From the NCBI GenBank assembly GCA_030248135.1, contig JASANC010001876.1, positions 29,615 through 93,614 of the forward strand: a DNA stretch of 64,000 nucleotides, given 5' to 3'. Shown here in pieces: positions 1 to 13,500 of the stretch. Each line of letters begins with the position of its first letter. The stretch's first letter is position 1. Made by a program: the position numbers and the translations under genes. Below the pieces are notes generated by a model. The model was not told the origin of the DNA, made no database searches, and was given only the letters and a program-made list of their open reading frames with translations. Source of the DNA: Theristus sp. LFF4_11. Taxonomy: Eukaryota > Nematoda > Chromadorea > Monhysterida > Xyalidae.

Positions 1-3000
1 AAAACCTTATTTCGTGTTTCATGCGACCACATGCCACCATGTCCGTGCGGTCGATTCGAACACAATTGTGTTCTCTGCATTACAAAGAGAAAAATTCTGT
101 TCTGAGGTTGCTTTTCTGTCAGTAGTCGCCAACATTTTTTTTATTATTCGCTGTTCAAATAAATGTAGTAGTGAGTGTCCGATTGATTAACCGAAAAAAC
201 GTCTCCATGAGTTTGAGTAGACAGGCAGCTGCAGCATAATACTACATAAAAAATAAATTGACTGTCGCTGTGGGTAGGTCCCATCCATGATGCAAATTCC
301 AGACTACTGAAATTTCATGCGATCACGCGCACACGCATTGCTTATGAAGCATGCGCCACTTTTAAATGCGCCACGCCGCGATGTTTGAAGGTCTTTGGCG
401 TTTTTCATGTCTTCATTTGCCGAACTTCATGCGCGTCCAGTCCGCAGACGTCTACGCGATATGTCTTATTTGTTTTGTTGTGTTCAGTGTAACGTTCACC
501 GCGTACTCCTAATGTCGAGTGCAACGCCACTGTCGCTCTGCCACTGCCACTGACCAAATGTGTGCACATTTATGACGTGTCCAACTGCAGTTTATTGCTT
601 CTTGCAAATCCACCAATGATCAACTCGGACATCCCTCACATCATTACGCGTCGCACAATGCATTTTTCTTTTCAAATGTCCTTGTGCAACACACACACAG
701 TTTCATTGCGCCGCAAAAGTTCACGCTCACCTGTGTGTTTGTATTAAGCAATCTGTGTTTCTCGCTGTGTGCAGTTTAACAACATAAACTTCAAACATTG
801 CAACAGATCTGCTTTCAAATCATTGCCACGTCTTTTGAATCCTACGTGTTGCCGATGGTCGCCAGTCTCCATTTTTTTGATTCACTCATCTCTTTTTAAC
901 GTTGCTCTATCGTTCACATGGATATTATGTGGCTTTTTCTTTTAAATAATTTTCCTCATTTTAAATTCATATATACGACATGCGTCACAACAACGGACGG
1001 ACAACAAACTGACAATTCTTTCCCCGAACCTGAAATGCAATAAAATTTACGTTGAGCGAAATAAATATTGCGAAATACCTGCATGTTTTCACAGCTCGCT
1101 CTTCCAATTGTCCTCTAGCACCAGCACTAACGCACAGCATCTGTTGCCCTAAACAATTTTGCATCGGGTGACGGTTCGGTTCGTATGAAAATGTAGTTTC
1201 ACATTAGTTTCGCTTTTTGTCATATTTTATGCAACGCACTTTTTAATGAAAGGTTTTAATGAGTGGATTTCGATTTCGCCCATTTCAAATATTTCGTTTT
1301 CTAACCAACCCATAATTTCAAGAGCTCAGAAACTACCAAAAACCGTGCTAGTGGTGTCGACTTCTCTTCTAATAGCTAACCGCTAGCGCTCTGGTGATGA
1401 TTCACCCAACATTGACAGACACTTGTGTCACTCTGTGTGTCTCCGCTTTGCATCAAGCAGCAGAAAACAGGTTTTTCTATGATTTGAAACTTGGTTGGAA
1501 TTCGATGTTGTTTTTGGTTGCGTCTCCATTGTTTGAGTTCTTGGCCAATTCCAGGGCACATTGATTAAATTGCTTGCAATGGAGTTTGCATTGATTTCAC
1601 AGAAAGCAAACGTAATTTAGTTACCACGGTTGACGTCAATACCAGCCTCTCGTCTTGATACATATGCCTGTTTGTTTGTCATTCTCTTTTTGGACGTTTT
1701 TTTGTTCTCAAAAGTTGTGTTTTGAACTTCCGCTGGTCTTGCCCCTTGCGCTTGCCGACTGCAGTGTCAGTCAACCCCCAGCATGTTCTTTACTGTCTGC
1801 TTCTTCGTTACTGGAAATGCAAAAATTAACGGTCACTGATCTATTGCAATAAAAATGTTGGTCATGCGTTCAATGATTCTGGAACCAGGAAGCTGCCCCG
1901 GTCTCGGTAGCTGTCGTCGTTGTTGTTTGAGAATATGTCAGCATCGGTACGTTCTGTTCGAGAGGGCAACCAGTGTTTCGCATTTAGATGCGGCTTCAAC
2001 TAAGCAATCTAGCTGGGAGAGCGTTATATGAATTAACTCGCGGCTGGGCCTGCTGCGCCAGTGTCGCATTTCTCATGCCCAGCATTACATCCGTGAACCA
2101 TGATAAACCCAAAAAGACACGAATTGTGCGCATCCACTCCCATTGGATGGTCTGTTTGTCGTGTCGAGTTTTACCGACTTCCGATTTATGCACAGACAGA
2201 CCGATCGTTTGTTCGAACGCTGGGGCAGCAGAGAAATACATTTCGTTTTAGTTTTCCTGTGTGAGTGTTGTTTGCAAACAGTTCTGATTTTCGGTGTGTA
2301 GTTTTCCCGGGCGCGTGTTCATAACGAGCAGCGCGTTGTTAGTGGCGTTTGCACAGTTGATGCAAGTGCGGACGCACATTTTCGGCGTTTTACATTCGTG
2401 CGTCACACCGAACAACTCATAATAACACATACTTCATTGATTTTGACCTCCCGCGGGTGTTGTGTTTGCGCGAGTGTGCAACAACGAGCAGCGACGAACA
2501 ATTTCACTCATCTCTTGGTGCGCCGTGTCTGAAATTCTTCATCACTGTATTCGTCTGTGTTTATTGACAGCCTCGCATACACTGCGTCAGTGTGTGTCCC
2601 TGAATGACATGTCTGTTGTTGTTGTTGTTGTAGTGTGCGGAACACACGCGTTACGAGGTGTTCAATATGTTCCAATCGGGGCAGCCGGCTGACAGCACTA
2701 GACGCAGATTTCTGTGGATGTTTCACAATAAAACCAACGCTATGAAACAACTGAAGCCGTTGTTGTTGTTTGTCAGTGCTCTGATACACAGATATAGTAT
2801 ACATTTTGCACATCTATTCTCTCATGTCTTCAGCTTACACAGATGCAATATTACTTCTCTGTGTTGGAAACATGTAAAGCTGCGGGTTTCTTCAGCTGCT
2901 CTGTGTTGAACCGTATTATAGATCTGAAAAGCAAGAGAACCACCTTGTAATCCCTTTGTACAGTTAGTTCGCAAATTGCGTGCAAGGTGAATTTTTTTTC

Positions 3001-4985
3001 CACTTTAATCAGTCAATCCAGAGTCGAAGAAGGCGAAAGTTTAATGAAAATTTTAAGTTCGTTCCATACTTCTATTCGTTCACGGCACGGCTGACGGAAT
3101 TTACGTCAACTACGATTTGTTATTCACGCATTACTTCTTTCGTTCTGCGGCAAGTATGCTTAAATGCCACAGTTTGTTAAGTTTCAGAATGATTTGTTGT
3201 TAAAATATCCATTAGTTCAGTAGAATGTATCTGAAAAATTATGGTTTGAGGTCAAGCGTGTTTTCCGTGGTCGCTGTCATTGTCCACGCTTGCAGGAGTG
3301 GTGCAGGCGGTTCTGTTGCTCATGGTTGTTGCGCTAATGGCCTACCAGCTAAAAGCGTTTGGTGTCTCCAGCAAGACTGCAATTGTGTGGTTTTGTCGCG
3401 AAATCGATTGCAAGCGTCAGCTTGATCACACCTGTTGTTTGGCTGTACTACTGTATGTATATGTATCATATGTATATCATGACAGTCAGTATCGATTTCA
3501 CTGTAAATCCCATTATTGCAGGCAAAATACTCGGTAAACACTCAACTGGTTTTTTAGTTTGTCAGAACAGAACCAGTACAAACCAGAGATAGGGTTTGGA
3601 CAAAAAACACCACATACTGGAGAGCACGTTTATGGTCGACTAATGCTCGTGTCTGTTTGTCTGCTTGCTTTTCAAAAACGTTTTTAACGCCCCGTGTAAA
3701 CTTTACGCCGATAAACCTGTGTTGTTGATGATGCATTTTCCAGGCTTGTCTTGCATGTATTTCTCGATGACAACAACATCAGTTTTTTTTGCAAAAAAAT
3801 GTGAACCATGTGTGTGCGCGTCTGTTCTGCTGGTATGTGCGCGGCTGATGTTTGAAAATTCAGTTAGTGCATCTAGCTCCCGCAGTGGATGGAGGCAGAA
3901 AAACTAAAAAAACGTTTTTCAAACATCTATTTTAAGATTTCGACAATCGCAGGAGTGTTGAGAGCTGTATACTCTTTCTTTACCCATTGATTTCTTACTG
4001 TATTAAACGGTTACGCTGTTTTTGTGCGAAGTCTCTGTTAAAACGTTTCTTATTTGCCGACTGTCTCAAATACTGTTAGCCTGCGTTTCAGCTGGCGTCT
4101 AACCCACGTTTCATTTTCGCTTAACTGAAGAAGCGTGTCGATTCAGTGGTCTCACAGAGGAAAAGTTCTGTGACATGCCATCATAATGTCAAAATCAATA
4201 AAAAATGTCAATAAACGTAAACACAACGACGTTCGTTGAAAATTTGCAGTTGAGAGAGGTCTTGCGGCAATAATAAAAGATTTTGGGGTAGAGTTACTTT
4301 TGTTTTGCGCTGTTTAGAGTGTCGTTTTTCCGTTCAGTTGGTTGTTTTGTTGCATACTTGGAATTTTGTTTTTAAAATGGACAATTTGCATCTAACAGAT
4401 CTTTTCCGATGTAAACCGAACTGGGTGTACGGATTGTTGGTGCTCTAAAGAAGATATACGTACCTTCGAGGCATATTTGGGCTTGTTATCATACGAGAAG
4501 CATGTTCAATGAATTGTGCGCTTGCACATATTGTTTTTGGTTGTTGTCATTCGTCAGTCATTCACTTGACGGTCAATGGAACTCGAGCAAGAAGATACGC
4601 TCCGTGCGTTTGTATCACGCTCACGCACGTCATGTCACAGTTTGCTGTACGATTCTCTGGAGAATTTACTTCCCGTAACTTTCATGTCAGTTTGCTGAAA
4701 CCTACACCCACGTTCAACCGTTTCATTATTATATTATATTTATTATTTTTTTTGAATGGGCAGAAATTTAATCTAACTTTGTTTCATTACAGAGTGATTT
4801 TACACGCAATCGCATTCGAGAGATATTGTCATTATCGTCTTCTTCTGCTTCTCATCTCCACACATATCGAACGATATTATTCTACGGTCGCCCATAAAAA
4901 GCAACAACAAGCAATTCGTACATAAATTTTCGTTCGTCTTCGGCATAAAATAATAAATACGAGCTTATACTTTTCTTTGTGCGGT
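1..4985. other. No recognisable gene; 5' flank of the tau-like gene
   Basis: Only short, unrelated open frames occur here, none longer than 139 codons and none resembling a known family. I found no chain of exons with matching splice phases. Base composition is moderately AT-rich with scattered T- and GT-rich runs, including a (GTT)n/(TTG)n microsatellite near 2609-2632. The last few hundred bases probably hold the promoter and 5' UTR of the gene that starts at 4986. Small non-coding exons cannot be excluded. Confidence 0.6.
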
Positions 4986-7900
4986 ATGATGGATGCGAAT
5001 GCGGCGAGTACGGGCGGCACTCGTGGTCTGGACGATTTCCTGAGTGGTCTCGGTGGAATTGCAACGCCCGCGCAACAAGAGCAACAAAAAGCTGAATTGC
5101 CCATTGATGTCAGCGGCGGCGGCGTGCCGCTCGACAGCCATGAAAACAATGATGCAAACGGAAGTGTGGCGTTGCCGACGGAGCATGTGACGCAGCCGCC
5201 AGTGAAGTCTCCAGTGAACACTAGCCAATCGGACGGACAGTTTGCTTTCGCAGCAGCACACGATGACCGACCAGACATGTCGCCGACGACTGAGCCAGAC
5301 GACCATTCGCTATTTGCACTCACCAACGGCGCACACGCAGCAGCAGCAGCAGACGACGCACTCGCACGACACGACCCGACAGCGTTTCAGACGGCGCATG
5401 CTGCTGTGCGTGCATTTGATAACGGCGATGCGCACGCTGAAGGCGATCACCATCACCAGGAACAACAGCAGCCGTTAGCGGACACGTTGATCGACCTGGA
5501 GGCATTCCGTCCGTCCACACAAGCGCAGCAACACTCGCCACAGAACAACATTGCCGACGAGCACGCAGGCGCGAAAGCGGCCGACGATCCGTTCTCGGAG
5601 TTTTTCGAGCAGAACGCCGAACTGACGACCGCTATCGCGAGTTCGCTCGTTGAATCGCTCGGTGACGCCGGCGAACCAGCAGGCGAATCCAGTGTGAAAT
5701 CGCCGATTTCGCCGGCGCCGTTCGACCAGCCTGGCCAGCACGAAGTTCGTGCGCCAACGGAGGACGACACGAAGAACGACCTGAAATCACCGACAGACCA
5801 TCATCGCACGCCGGAGCCGCTGGTGCTGCCTGGAGCGTTGGACCCGTTGCCAGTGGATGGCCAGAGCCCAGACAAGGCACTTCCTGGTAGCCACGGCACT
5901 GACGGTGGCTTAGCGACCACGAAAGCGTACATTCAGGAAGATCCGTGCATACAACGTGTCAACATACCGGAAGGCGAACGCGACCTTGGTTGGTTGAAAG
6001 TGTTTCCTTGTTGCAAAGCGGTATGAAAGGGTCTAAGTGCCTTGTAACGTTTCAGTCGTTTTGTTGACAATGCCCGTGAATGCGAACTATCGTCATCAGA
6101 TACAGGTTCTTGCCAGTCAGTTGTGTCAACCAACGGAAATATGCCGTTTCGTTTTCACGGTAGCTCATTAGAACATTTAGATCGTGGCAATTTTGCGTGA
6201 ACACTTTCAGAGCACACACTTAGCGCAATATGAGCGCGGCCGTTGAAAGGCGCAGTAAAAGCTGCTACCGGTTTGCTCTATGGTCTCTGTGGTGGCGGAA
6301 ATTCTTCATGAATATTTATTGATGTATGAAAGGCGCTGCAGCACAGTGGTCGGCATGCCAGATGGAATGCGGCGCGCTAGACAGACGCCGCGCCAGTTGT
6401 AGTTGACAAACTGTCTGCAACAATACAATTACTCCGCGTCCGCTGTTCATGCTGGCTTGCGCTCGACTCGTTGCATTTGATGTTTTCAAATGATAATGAA
6501 AGAAATCGTTTTTTTTTTCAACTCTTGAAACTCTTTTGCTGTTTCAGACGATCTTCATCACGATCTTTACCATAACGAAGCAAACATTAAAATGGACGCG
6601 GAGGAACCAACAGCGCCCGAGGAAGCAACCTCCGCAGCGGATGAGCCCGCGGACCCACAAGACTCTCCGGAAGTCGCTGCGCATGACGCCGCCGCCGAAG
6701 CAGAGCAGCACGAGTCGCCTGCAGCCGAGCATGACCTGCTAGTTCCTGCTGAACCGCATCCAACAGAGGCCAACGAAGCGGCAGAGTCAACAGAGGCGAG
6801 CAAAGGTGCAATAGAGCTGCCCACCGAGCCGGACGGTGGGTCGCCGTCAGAGCCCGAGCCAATCGCCGCGCCCGATGCTGCCTTGTTGTCACCCGTCGAT
6901 GTCGCAGCGGCAGGCGACGATCAACACAGCAGTGCGCTCAGTGACCTGCATTTGCCTGACGTTGCAGCGGCTGCCGCGGAGCACGCGAATCTGGTGGACG
7001 TCGTACCCGAAGTGACTGGGGAAACGCCGAAGGAGGAGAAGGCAAAACAACCGAGCGCAGCTGCGCCGGCCCCGAAGAAGGCATGTGCAGTCAATTTGTT
7101 TTGGTAATCGAATAGTTAGTTGGCGAATGATTTTGACAAGGAAATGAGAAAAATACACGTTTTGTAGTAACTAATCGAAATACTTTCGTATTCAGCCGAC
7201 TGCTGCGAAGACAGCGCCAGCGGCTGCAAAACCACGGGCTGCTGGAGCAGCGCCACTCGCCAGCAGCAAACCGACGGCGCCCGCTCGAAAGCCTGCTCCG
7301 AAGCCTGCGACAACAACAACAGCAGCGTCAGCAGCAGCAACTGCGAAAAAGCCGCCCGCAAAAGCGGCCACGACGGCGACGACGACGGCAACAGCGCGAA
7401 AGGCGCCGACGCCTCGGACGACGCCGCCGGCTGCGACGGCACGGCCACCGACGACGAGCGCACGGCCGGCGCCCAGTGCAGCCGCCAGACCGACTGCTGC
7501 CGCTGGGGCAGCGCCAAAAACACGGGCCGCAGCCGCAGCGAAGGCACCGGCCACTGCTCGCACCAACACCGGTTGGCTGCTTGTGGGGTGGCTTGAGGGA
7601 CTTTTGAATTCGTCTTTGGCTTTTGAAAAACGTGTTTTTGTGACGCTCAACGAGAAAAAAGTGAACTGTGCCTATTATAGCGGTTTTTAGTGCCGTCCGG
7701 TCATTTTTGGTGCAAGCACATTTATGTCGGTTGGGAGGGACATCTCAAACGGAACTATCTTGCTAAATTTTCAGCTCCAAAACCAGCTACCGCGCGCGTG
7801 TCACCGCCGAAACCGCCAGGCGCTGCTGCTGGAGCGTCCAAACCTGCATCAGCGTCAGGTTGGAAACTGCTGCTACTTTTTAATGGTGTCATGAAAGTCA

Positions 7901-10900
7901 ACATCAATACCGAAATTTTTTGGTTCGTTGGTATTGCTACGATCCAACGGAACTAAAAGTGTAAGGCGTGCACTTATGCTGCCATTTCAAATAACGACCC
8001 GACCCATAAATCGCCGGGGCGCTATTATTTTTAATGACCCAACACGTGTGTATCAAGCCTGTCAATTATCGACAACGGAAAGTGGCTTTTTTATTTCTTG
8101 CGTGAAAGCGAAATATACGAGAGCAAGCGTGTTGCACAGCGGACGACCGGCAATTAGCCACGGAGGCGTATCAAGTTACCACGTGGTGCTATGTGCAGAT
8201 GCTGTTCCGTTTCGGCGCTGCACCACGACTACACACAAGCATGCGCTGTCCTCTCTCTCGATCTCTGTGAGAGCTTCATGTGTCGCTTGACACGCTGTGC
8301 TTGGTTCCAGCCAGGCGCTAGTGTTGGACCTTTGCTGCACCGCAGGCATGGTTCCGTGTGCATTGCGTTTATATCAGCTTGCAACTACAAAGCAACAACA
8401 TAAAAAGTCACATAACGTTATTGACTTTGCAGATACAATATGCATGTTCATAGTAGGTGGCCGCCAGTTGCACATATGCACGCTTCAATGGAGCTTTTTT
8501 TCGTGTGCGACACACACACTGTCTGCATATAAACCATAAACCATACATAGGCTGCGTTTCGCGCAGTTGCCTCTCAGTATCACGGCCGATTTTCGAGAAG
8601 CTTCTCTGAAACAACCAGTTTATACTTTTTGTGACTTGAACGAGTCTGATTCAAAGCGGAAACAATATTTCTTGACACCGGCAGTGCAGCGGTGTCAAGA
8701 GCTGCCGTTGCGCGCTGCCACTAGGAACTGTTTGTCTGTTGTTTGTTTTCTTTCATCCTATAGTCGTTCAGTCAATGTAATTTTCAAGCTCAAACAGCCA
8801 TTGGTATGGCTGAGCGTATGAAAAATGGAGCGGCCACTGCAAAGACGAGCACAACACTGCGCATGTCACGGTCAGCGGTGACCAAGCCCTCGAGCACGCC
8901 TGCAAACGCGTCCACGAGGCCGCGATCGATTGGTATGAGTGGCGTGTCCAGCAGTCTCTTGAATGCATGCGATCGTCATTAACAAACGAAATACCAGCGC
9001 TTGTTTTGTCCCATCTCCCAGTAGAAAAGAACTCAAACAAAAAATTAGGCGTGCTCACGATTATCCCAATTCACCGTTTTTTTAACAGCAAATGAACATA
9101 CTTAATCTGCGTTGACTTTGTTGACTTTGATGAAATACTTTAGAAATGTTCTTTCCAGGCCGTCCATCCACAACGGCTGTCACGTCCAAGGTTGGATCAA
9201 CTGCGAACATCAAGCACAAGCCAGCCGGCGGCGACAAAAAGGTAACAATAAAGGGCCGAATGCGGTCGTATTGTTGTTCACCCTTCTCTGTCAACCGATC
9301 TCCAGCGGATAGTGATTTGCAGATATTTGAGCAGAAACTAAACTGGAACGCAGCCTCACGAGTCGGCTCGTTAGAGAACGCCACGTATAGGCCTGGCGGC
9401 GGTAACGTTAAGGTTCGCGCACAGAATCTCGTTCATGTGTGAGATCGTCTGTTATAGGCGTTCTGTCTAGCAAACTTTTAAGCGGCATTCATGAACCAAT
9501 GTTTAGTGACGCGTCGCTATGTAAAACATTGCTACACGGTCACCAAATGCTGCTTCATAAATGCCCCTTAATTATGCTGCTTGCTGGACATTGTACTGAT
9601 CTGGTTCCGGTTGGTATCGCCGCTACACTGGTATTCGATTATGGTTCATGTCCGTGTCACCGTGACGGACACCATGGTGATCAGTGCAATGGAATCGGCA
9701 TGCAACAACGACCATGCACAAAGTCTTAGACGTGCGTGCAGTGGTGAATGGTGGTCCGTACGTGCCTGTGCATGTGCACCATGTAGCCTGTTTGTGTTCT
9801 GTTGCGCCAGTGACTGTTCGACTCTAGAGCGATTAGATGCACAACGTTGTGAATGCGCGAAATAACGGATTGTTTAACCGCAACAACGATCCCGACAGCA
9901 ACAGCTGCTTGCATCTTGCTAAATAAAGCCGGTCGCCGTCCATTGCACGATGCTACATTAAAGCTAATGACGCGAGACAGATAAAGCGGGCCGATAAATG
10001 CATCTGGCCTAGCGTGCTTACCAAATTGGATCTGTATAACCTGTCTATCGCATTAACGAACTGTAGGCGCACCTCACGATTATGGACTCACGCATTTGCA
10101 TTTGAGTGCACATTATCGTTCACTTAGGGCGTCCACTTCGGTTAGGTTGAGTTCATGTCAGTGTTCGGATTCTCCTGTTTCACTGATTTGTTTTTCAAAT
10201 TCGCCACATCTCATAGAATAACACGGTCATTGCACAAACATTACACGTCAAATTGAGACCTCACCATCTCACACTTTGCCCTTCCCGTCAATCTGGAATC
10301 AGTCAATACACGTTGAACCGCTTTATTGTCCAGTCTTATTGTGCCGTCCACTGCAACTTCCAGCACTTCACTTTTGTTGATTCAGTAAATCACAAGCCCT
10401 CAAATCAGCTTTGGGTTCCCATCACCCTGAAACTTGGCCCGTCACCTATGCTCACTGTTTAACTCACCAAAACGCTACCTACGTGTATTCTGTCACACTC
10501 GATGCAAATGCATAAAATCACCACGACTGCAGCTGCGAACTTTGCGTGCATTTCAGATAGCGACCGTCAAGCCGACGTGGGAAGCGAAGTCGAAGATCGG
10601 CTCGTTGGAGAATGCGTCGCACAAGCCGACTGGTGGAACGAAAAAGATTGAAACGCAAAAGGTTGACTTCAAGAATCGAGCGCAGTCGAAGGTTGGCTCG
10701 CTCGACAACGCTGCGCACAAACCGGCCGGGGGCGACGTGAAGGTAAGCAGCAGTGGTCGTGTGCCGCATTTGTAAACTAGATTCGTTGAAACCTGTCCCT
10801 TTTTTCGCAGAATACAAAACATGCGAACATTTGAATTGCCGGCTGAACAACGGTTTCGGTTTTTTTTGTTGCGTTCTTTCTTCGTTCGGGTGCTCTGTAT

Positions 10901-12247
10901 TCTGTGAAGAAATGTGACAAATTTTAACAATCCGGCTGTGGTGTTCAGTATGGCTTGGCGTCGTCTTGCAAAAACCTCAAATAGTTTTCGTCTATCGTGG
11001 ATCTCGGTTTTTCTCTTTCTGCGCAGAACATCTGACCTACAAAATAACGTGTACACCTTAACCGTAAACTGAGCGTGATTGCTTGGAAGTTGCTTGCTGT
11101 TGATTTCTTTTGCTGGACGATGTCAACAGTGTTCTGATGTGATCTCTGATCAACCGTTTCATGCTTGATAGTCACTTTTTTGCGTTCTGTAAAGCTTTTT
11201 TTGTTTTCAATCTCGCTGTAAAATTGGTGATGGTTTAGGGTTCAACGCTTTTTGTGAGTATAATATCACTCTTTTATTTCCCATTAACCTACTGTACTGT
11301 TTTTTTGTCTGTTTTGAATGTGAAAGTTTCGAAACGCTAGTGCTCGAACACTTTCATTTTTCAGATTCATTCTGAAAAACTAGACTTCTCGGCCAAAGTT
11401 GGGTCAAAAATCGGCTCGTTAGAAAACGCTAAGCATAAGCCCGGTGGTGGTGATGTGAAGGTAATTCCGGTCACAAATTATCTTTCGCGGCTGACTGCTT
11501 TACTTTTCGAATTTACTTCAAAAGTTGCATTAAAAACAATATTCAACGCGTTTGGCAACCTTCGTTTGTTGTTATGTCTTTGTGGCTTCAACAAGTTGAC
11601 ACAATGGCGATGAACAATGAGTGCCGTGGTTGTGAAGGCGTTGACATACTTTTTTTGTACACTGTACACTGTATAACCCCTGTGTTTCCTCTTTCACTGT
11701 TATGTTCAGTAGCTTGCTGTCTGTAATACTGCAAGCTTTGAGGCAATGCTTGAAACTTGGGCAAGCTTCATGTATTGGGTAAAATTTTTCAAAGATTTTG
11801 AGTTCTTATTCTTCATTCCGACATTTGCACGTGAGCAGGCACTCTTGATGGTTTGACGGCTTCAATTTCATGCGTTATTTTTGGTTTACATTATTTCAGA
11901 TTCAATCTCAAAAACTAGACTTTACTTCCAAAGTCGGCTCAAAAGTCGGTTCACTGGACAACGCGACGCACAAGCCTGGCGGCGGCGACGTCAAGGTGGC
12001 TCGGAGTGTTTTTTGCGCTACATTTTTTGTTATGTATGGCTTCCGAATGGGAATGTCGGTTTTCTTTTGTGTGTTTTGAAATTAGCGTGGTGCTGAGAGA
12101 TCATTGATTCATGCTTGGCATCGTGTTCAGATTGTGAACGAACGCGTGGACGTCGCCAAGAACGCGAGGCCGCGCGTCGACGCACGTCTCTCCACGAGCA
12201 CTGACGGCCCAAACGGGCATCCACCAATGGAACCGACCGACGCCTAG
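4986..12247 (+). CDS. tau: Tau/MAP2/MAP4-family microtubule-associated protein, six tubulin-binding repeats
   Basis: Spliced exons: 4986-5988, 6548-7080, 7196-7571, 7775-7858, 8798-8932, 9159-9241, 9323-9412, 10557-10742, 11365-11460, 11900-11995, 12131-12247; 932 aa. Tau/MAP proteins bind and stabilise microtubules along axons through C-terminal repeats. Residues 1-512 are acidic and low in complexity (Ala, Asp, Glu, His, Pro). Residues 513-637 are an Ala/Pro/Lys/Thr-rich basic stretch, like the proline-rich region of tau. Residues 719-894 carry six repeats of the type [16 protein letters not shown], followed by a 38-residue tail. Phases agree across all exons. Intron 2 (7081-7195) uses a GC donor. 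The exon 1 end is uncertain: 5988 fits the phase of exon 2, while a stronger-looking donor after 6020 would splice in phase to 7196 and skip exon 2. The acceptor at 8798 is weak, and an ATG at 8806 could be an alternative start. The family call is secure; the N-terminal half rests on frame and phase only. Confidence 0.88.
9478..9571. mobile_element. Small TTAA-flanked MITE, copy 1 (tau-like gene intron)
   Basis: A 94-bp unit bounded by TTAA on both sides. Inverted ends read GCGGCATTCATGAA on the left and TTCATAAATGCCCC on the right, with GGTCACC/GTGACG motifs inside. Further copies lie at 45171-45260 and 49996-50082. TTAA target sites are typical of piggyBac-type elements; the assignment to that superfamily is inference. 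Confidence 0.7.
10784..10928. mobile_element. GAATACAGAG-type MITE, copy in tau-like gene intron
   Basis: The inverted ends are GTTGAAACCTGTC at left and GTGACAAATTTTAAC at right, each followed inward by the diagnostic CGCAGAATACA / TGTATTCTGTG motif. Related copies with both ends lie at 42281-42410, 57974-58174 and 60789-61006, and right-end fragments near 41213-41263 and 18030-18075. All are intronic or intergenic. Confidence 0.6.
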
Positions 12248-13375
12248 CACTTTCAGTTCAAAAAGAAACTGCGTACAGGCGATAATCCGTTTTGTTTCTG
12301 CCGCTTTATTATTCGCAGTAATACCGTACGGTATTTCTTATTCTTTTTTTTTGATATGGACCTTTGAGTCTTTTCTATTCTGCGAGAAACCGTATTCTCA
12401 ATCTGTGATTTCCTTGTCTGTGTGTTACTGCTTAAATTTTTTTGAAAACGAGTTTTGAAAAAACCGAGAGCGTGAATGTTGTGCTTGACACCTTTCGACG
12501 TCGACCTTGGGTTTACCACTACTACTCTTCTATCGTAGCGTTTGCAACGTAAATTGGATTTCCTGTTGTTTTACATTGCGTGTCTATACCGGGTGCTTGT
12601 GTTATCGCTGTTTGCACTATTTTTTCAGCTCCATGCATGTGAAAATGGTTTTGCGAAACATGGTGAGAATAATTTTCATGTTTTTTTTGCGAAAGAGATT
12701 TGAATGTGGAGACTGGTTTCAACAATATGTTGCGAAAGTTGTATTGCTTTAGCTTTTTTCACGTATTTATGCTTTCGTTCATCAAGATGTGTTGTTTTTT
12801 TTAAGTGAATGTTCCAAAAAAACTACAAATAATGAGTTTGAAACTTTATTTTTTAACATTCTGCAGCTTTTTATTGCATTTTATTTTATTTGGCATACGA
12901 GTGAAAGTGTTTTTGTTTTTATCTTAAAATGTGACAATTATTATAACATTATTTTTACATCTTATAATCTTCACAACAATTTAAGCAACTGTTGCCACTT
13001 AAGCAGGTGGATCAACCGAATCACACGTTAAATGCCCCCTTAACAGCAGTGTTTAATTGATGGCTGTAATAAATTATTCCGTCGTTTCATGCTTTATAAT
13101 TCACAGTAAAATGAACTTCAATAGCCAAAAAATGTGTAACTAGCTAAAAACCTATCTGTTACGATAGACGTAAAAATAACGCAGATATCTTACCGCTACG
13201 CTGTGTCGTCCCCTAAAATCTAATCACTTCATACTGTACATGAACAAGATCTGTGAAGAAAGCGCAAAAATCAAACTGGTCACACTATTCAAAACCCTAC
13301 GAAAACTATACAGAGTTCACAGTTCTACAGTTTTGAACAAGGTGACAAGACATGTAGCTGCTGTCTAACTCTATA
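12248..13375. other. Tau-like gene 3' flank; no gene seen
   Basis: AT-rich sequence with T-runs and no supported exon. It should hold the 3' UTR of the tau-like gene (AATAAA-like signal at about 13069). The glutamate decarboxylase gene converges from the other side, so the two transcripts may overlap here. Confidence 0.55.
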
Positions 13376-13500
13376 ACATATCCAACTGGCTGATTGGTTG
13401 GTGGTCACGTGATGCATGCATTCTATGCACACCAAACTCCGCCTCCACAACAATCCATGCTCAGAATGCATGCATCAACCAATCAGCCGGTTGGATATGT
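13376..13500. mobile_element. CCAAT/CACGTG MITE at the glutamate decarboxylase 3' end
   Basis: A 125-bp element with long imperfect inverted repeats. The left end starts ACATATCCAACTGGCTGATT, and the right end is its near-perfect complement ending GGATATGT. The arms contain ATTGGTTG, TCACGTGATGCATGC and a central CTCCGCCTCCACA. An internally similar element lies at 57570-57723. The right end is 18 bp from the stop codon of the glutamate decarboxylase gene. Confidence 0.75.

Larger units (their letters stand above)
9178..11995 (+). repeat. Six microtubule-binding repeats encoded by five exons
   Basis: The repeat cores lie in exons 9159-9241 (R1, divergent, [15 protein letters not shown]), 9323-9412 (R2, [15 protein letters not shown]), 10557-10742 (R3 and R4), 11365-11460 (R5) and 11900-11995 (R6). 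The R2, R3-R4, R5 and R6 exons are symmetrical phase 0. R5 and R6 are near duplicates over 32 residues, including an identical KLDF spacer motif and the doubled KVGSK start, which points to recent exon duplication. Vertebrate tau has three or four repeats. Confidence 0.88.

Noticed and set aside
4509..4925. 138-codon frame just upstream of the tau-like gene
   Set aside because: Low-complexity, AT-rich, no family resemblance, and no splice relationship to the gene; more likely 5' UTR or promoter.
7192..7650. Antisense Ala/Val-rich frame of 152 codons
   Set aside because: It is the shadow of the GC-rich, Ala/Pro/Thr/Lys-coding tau exon on the other strand.
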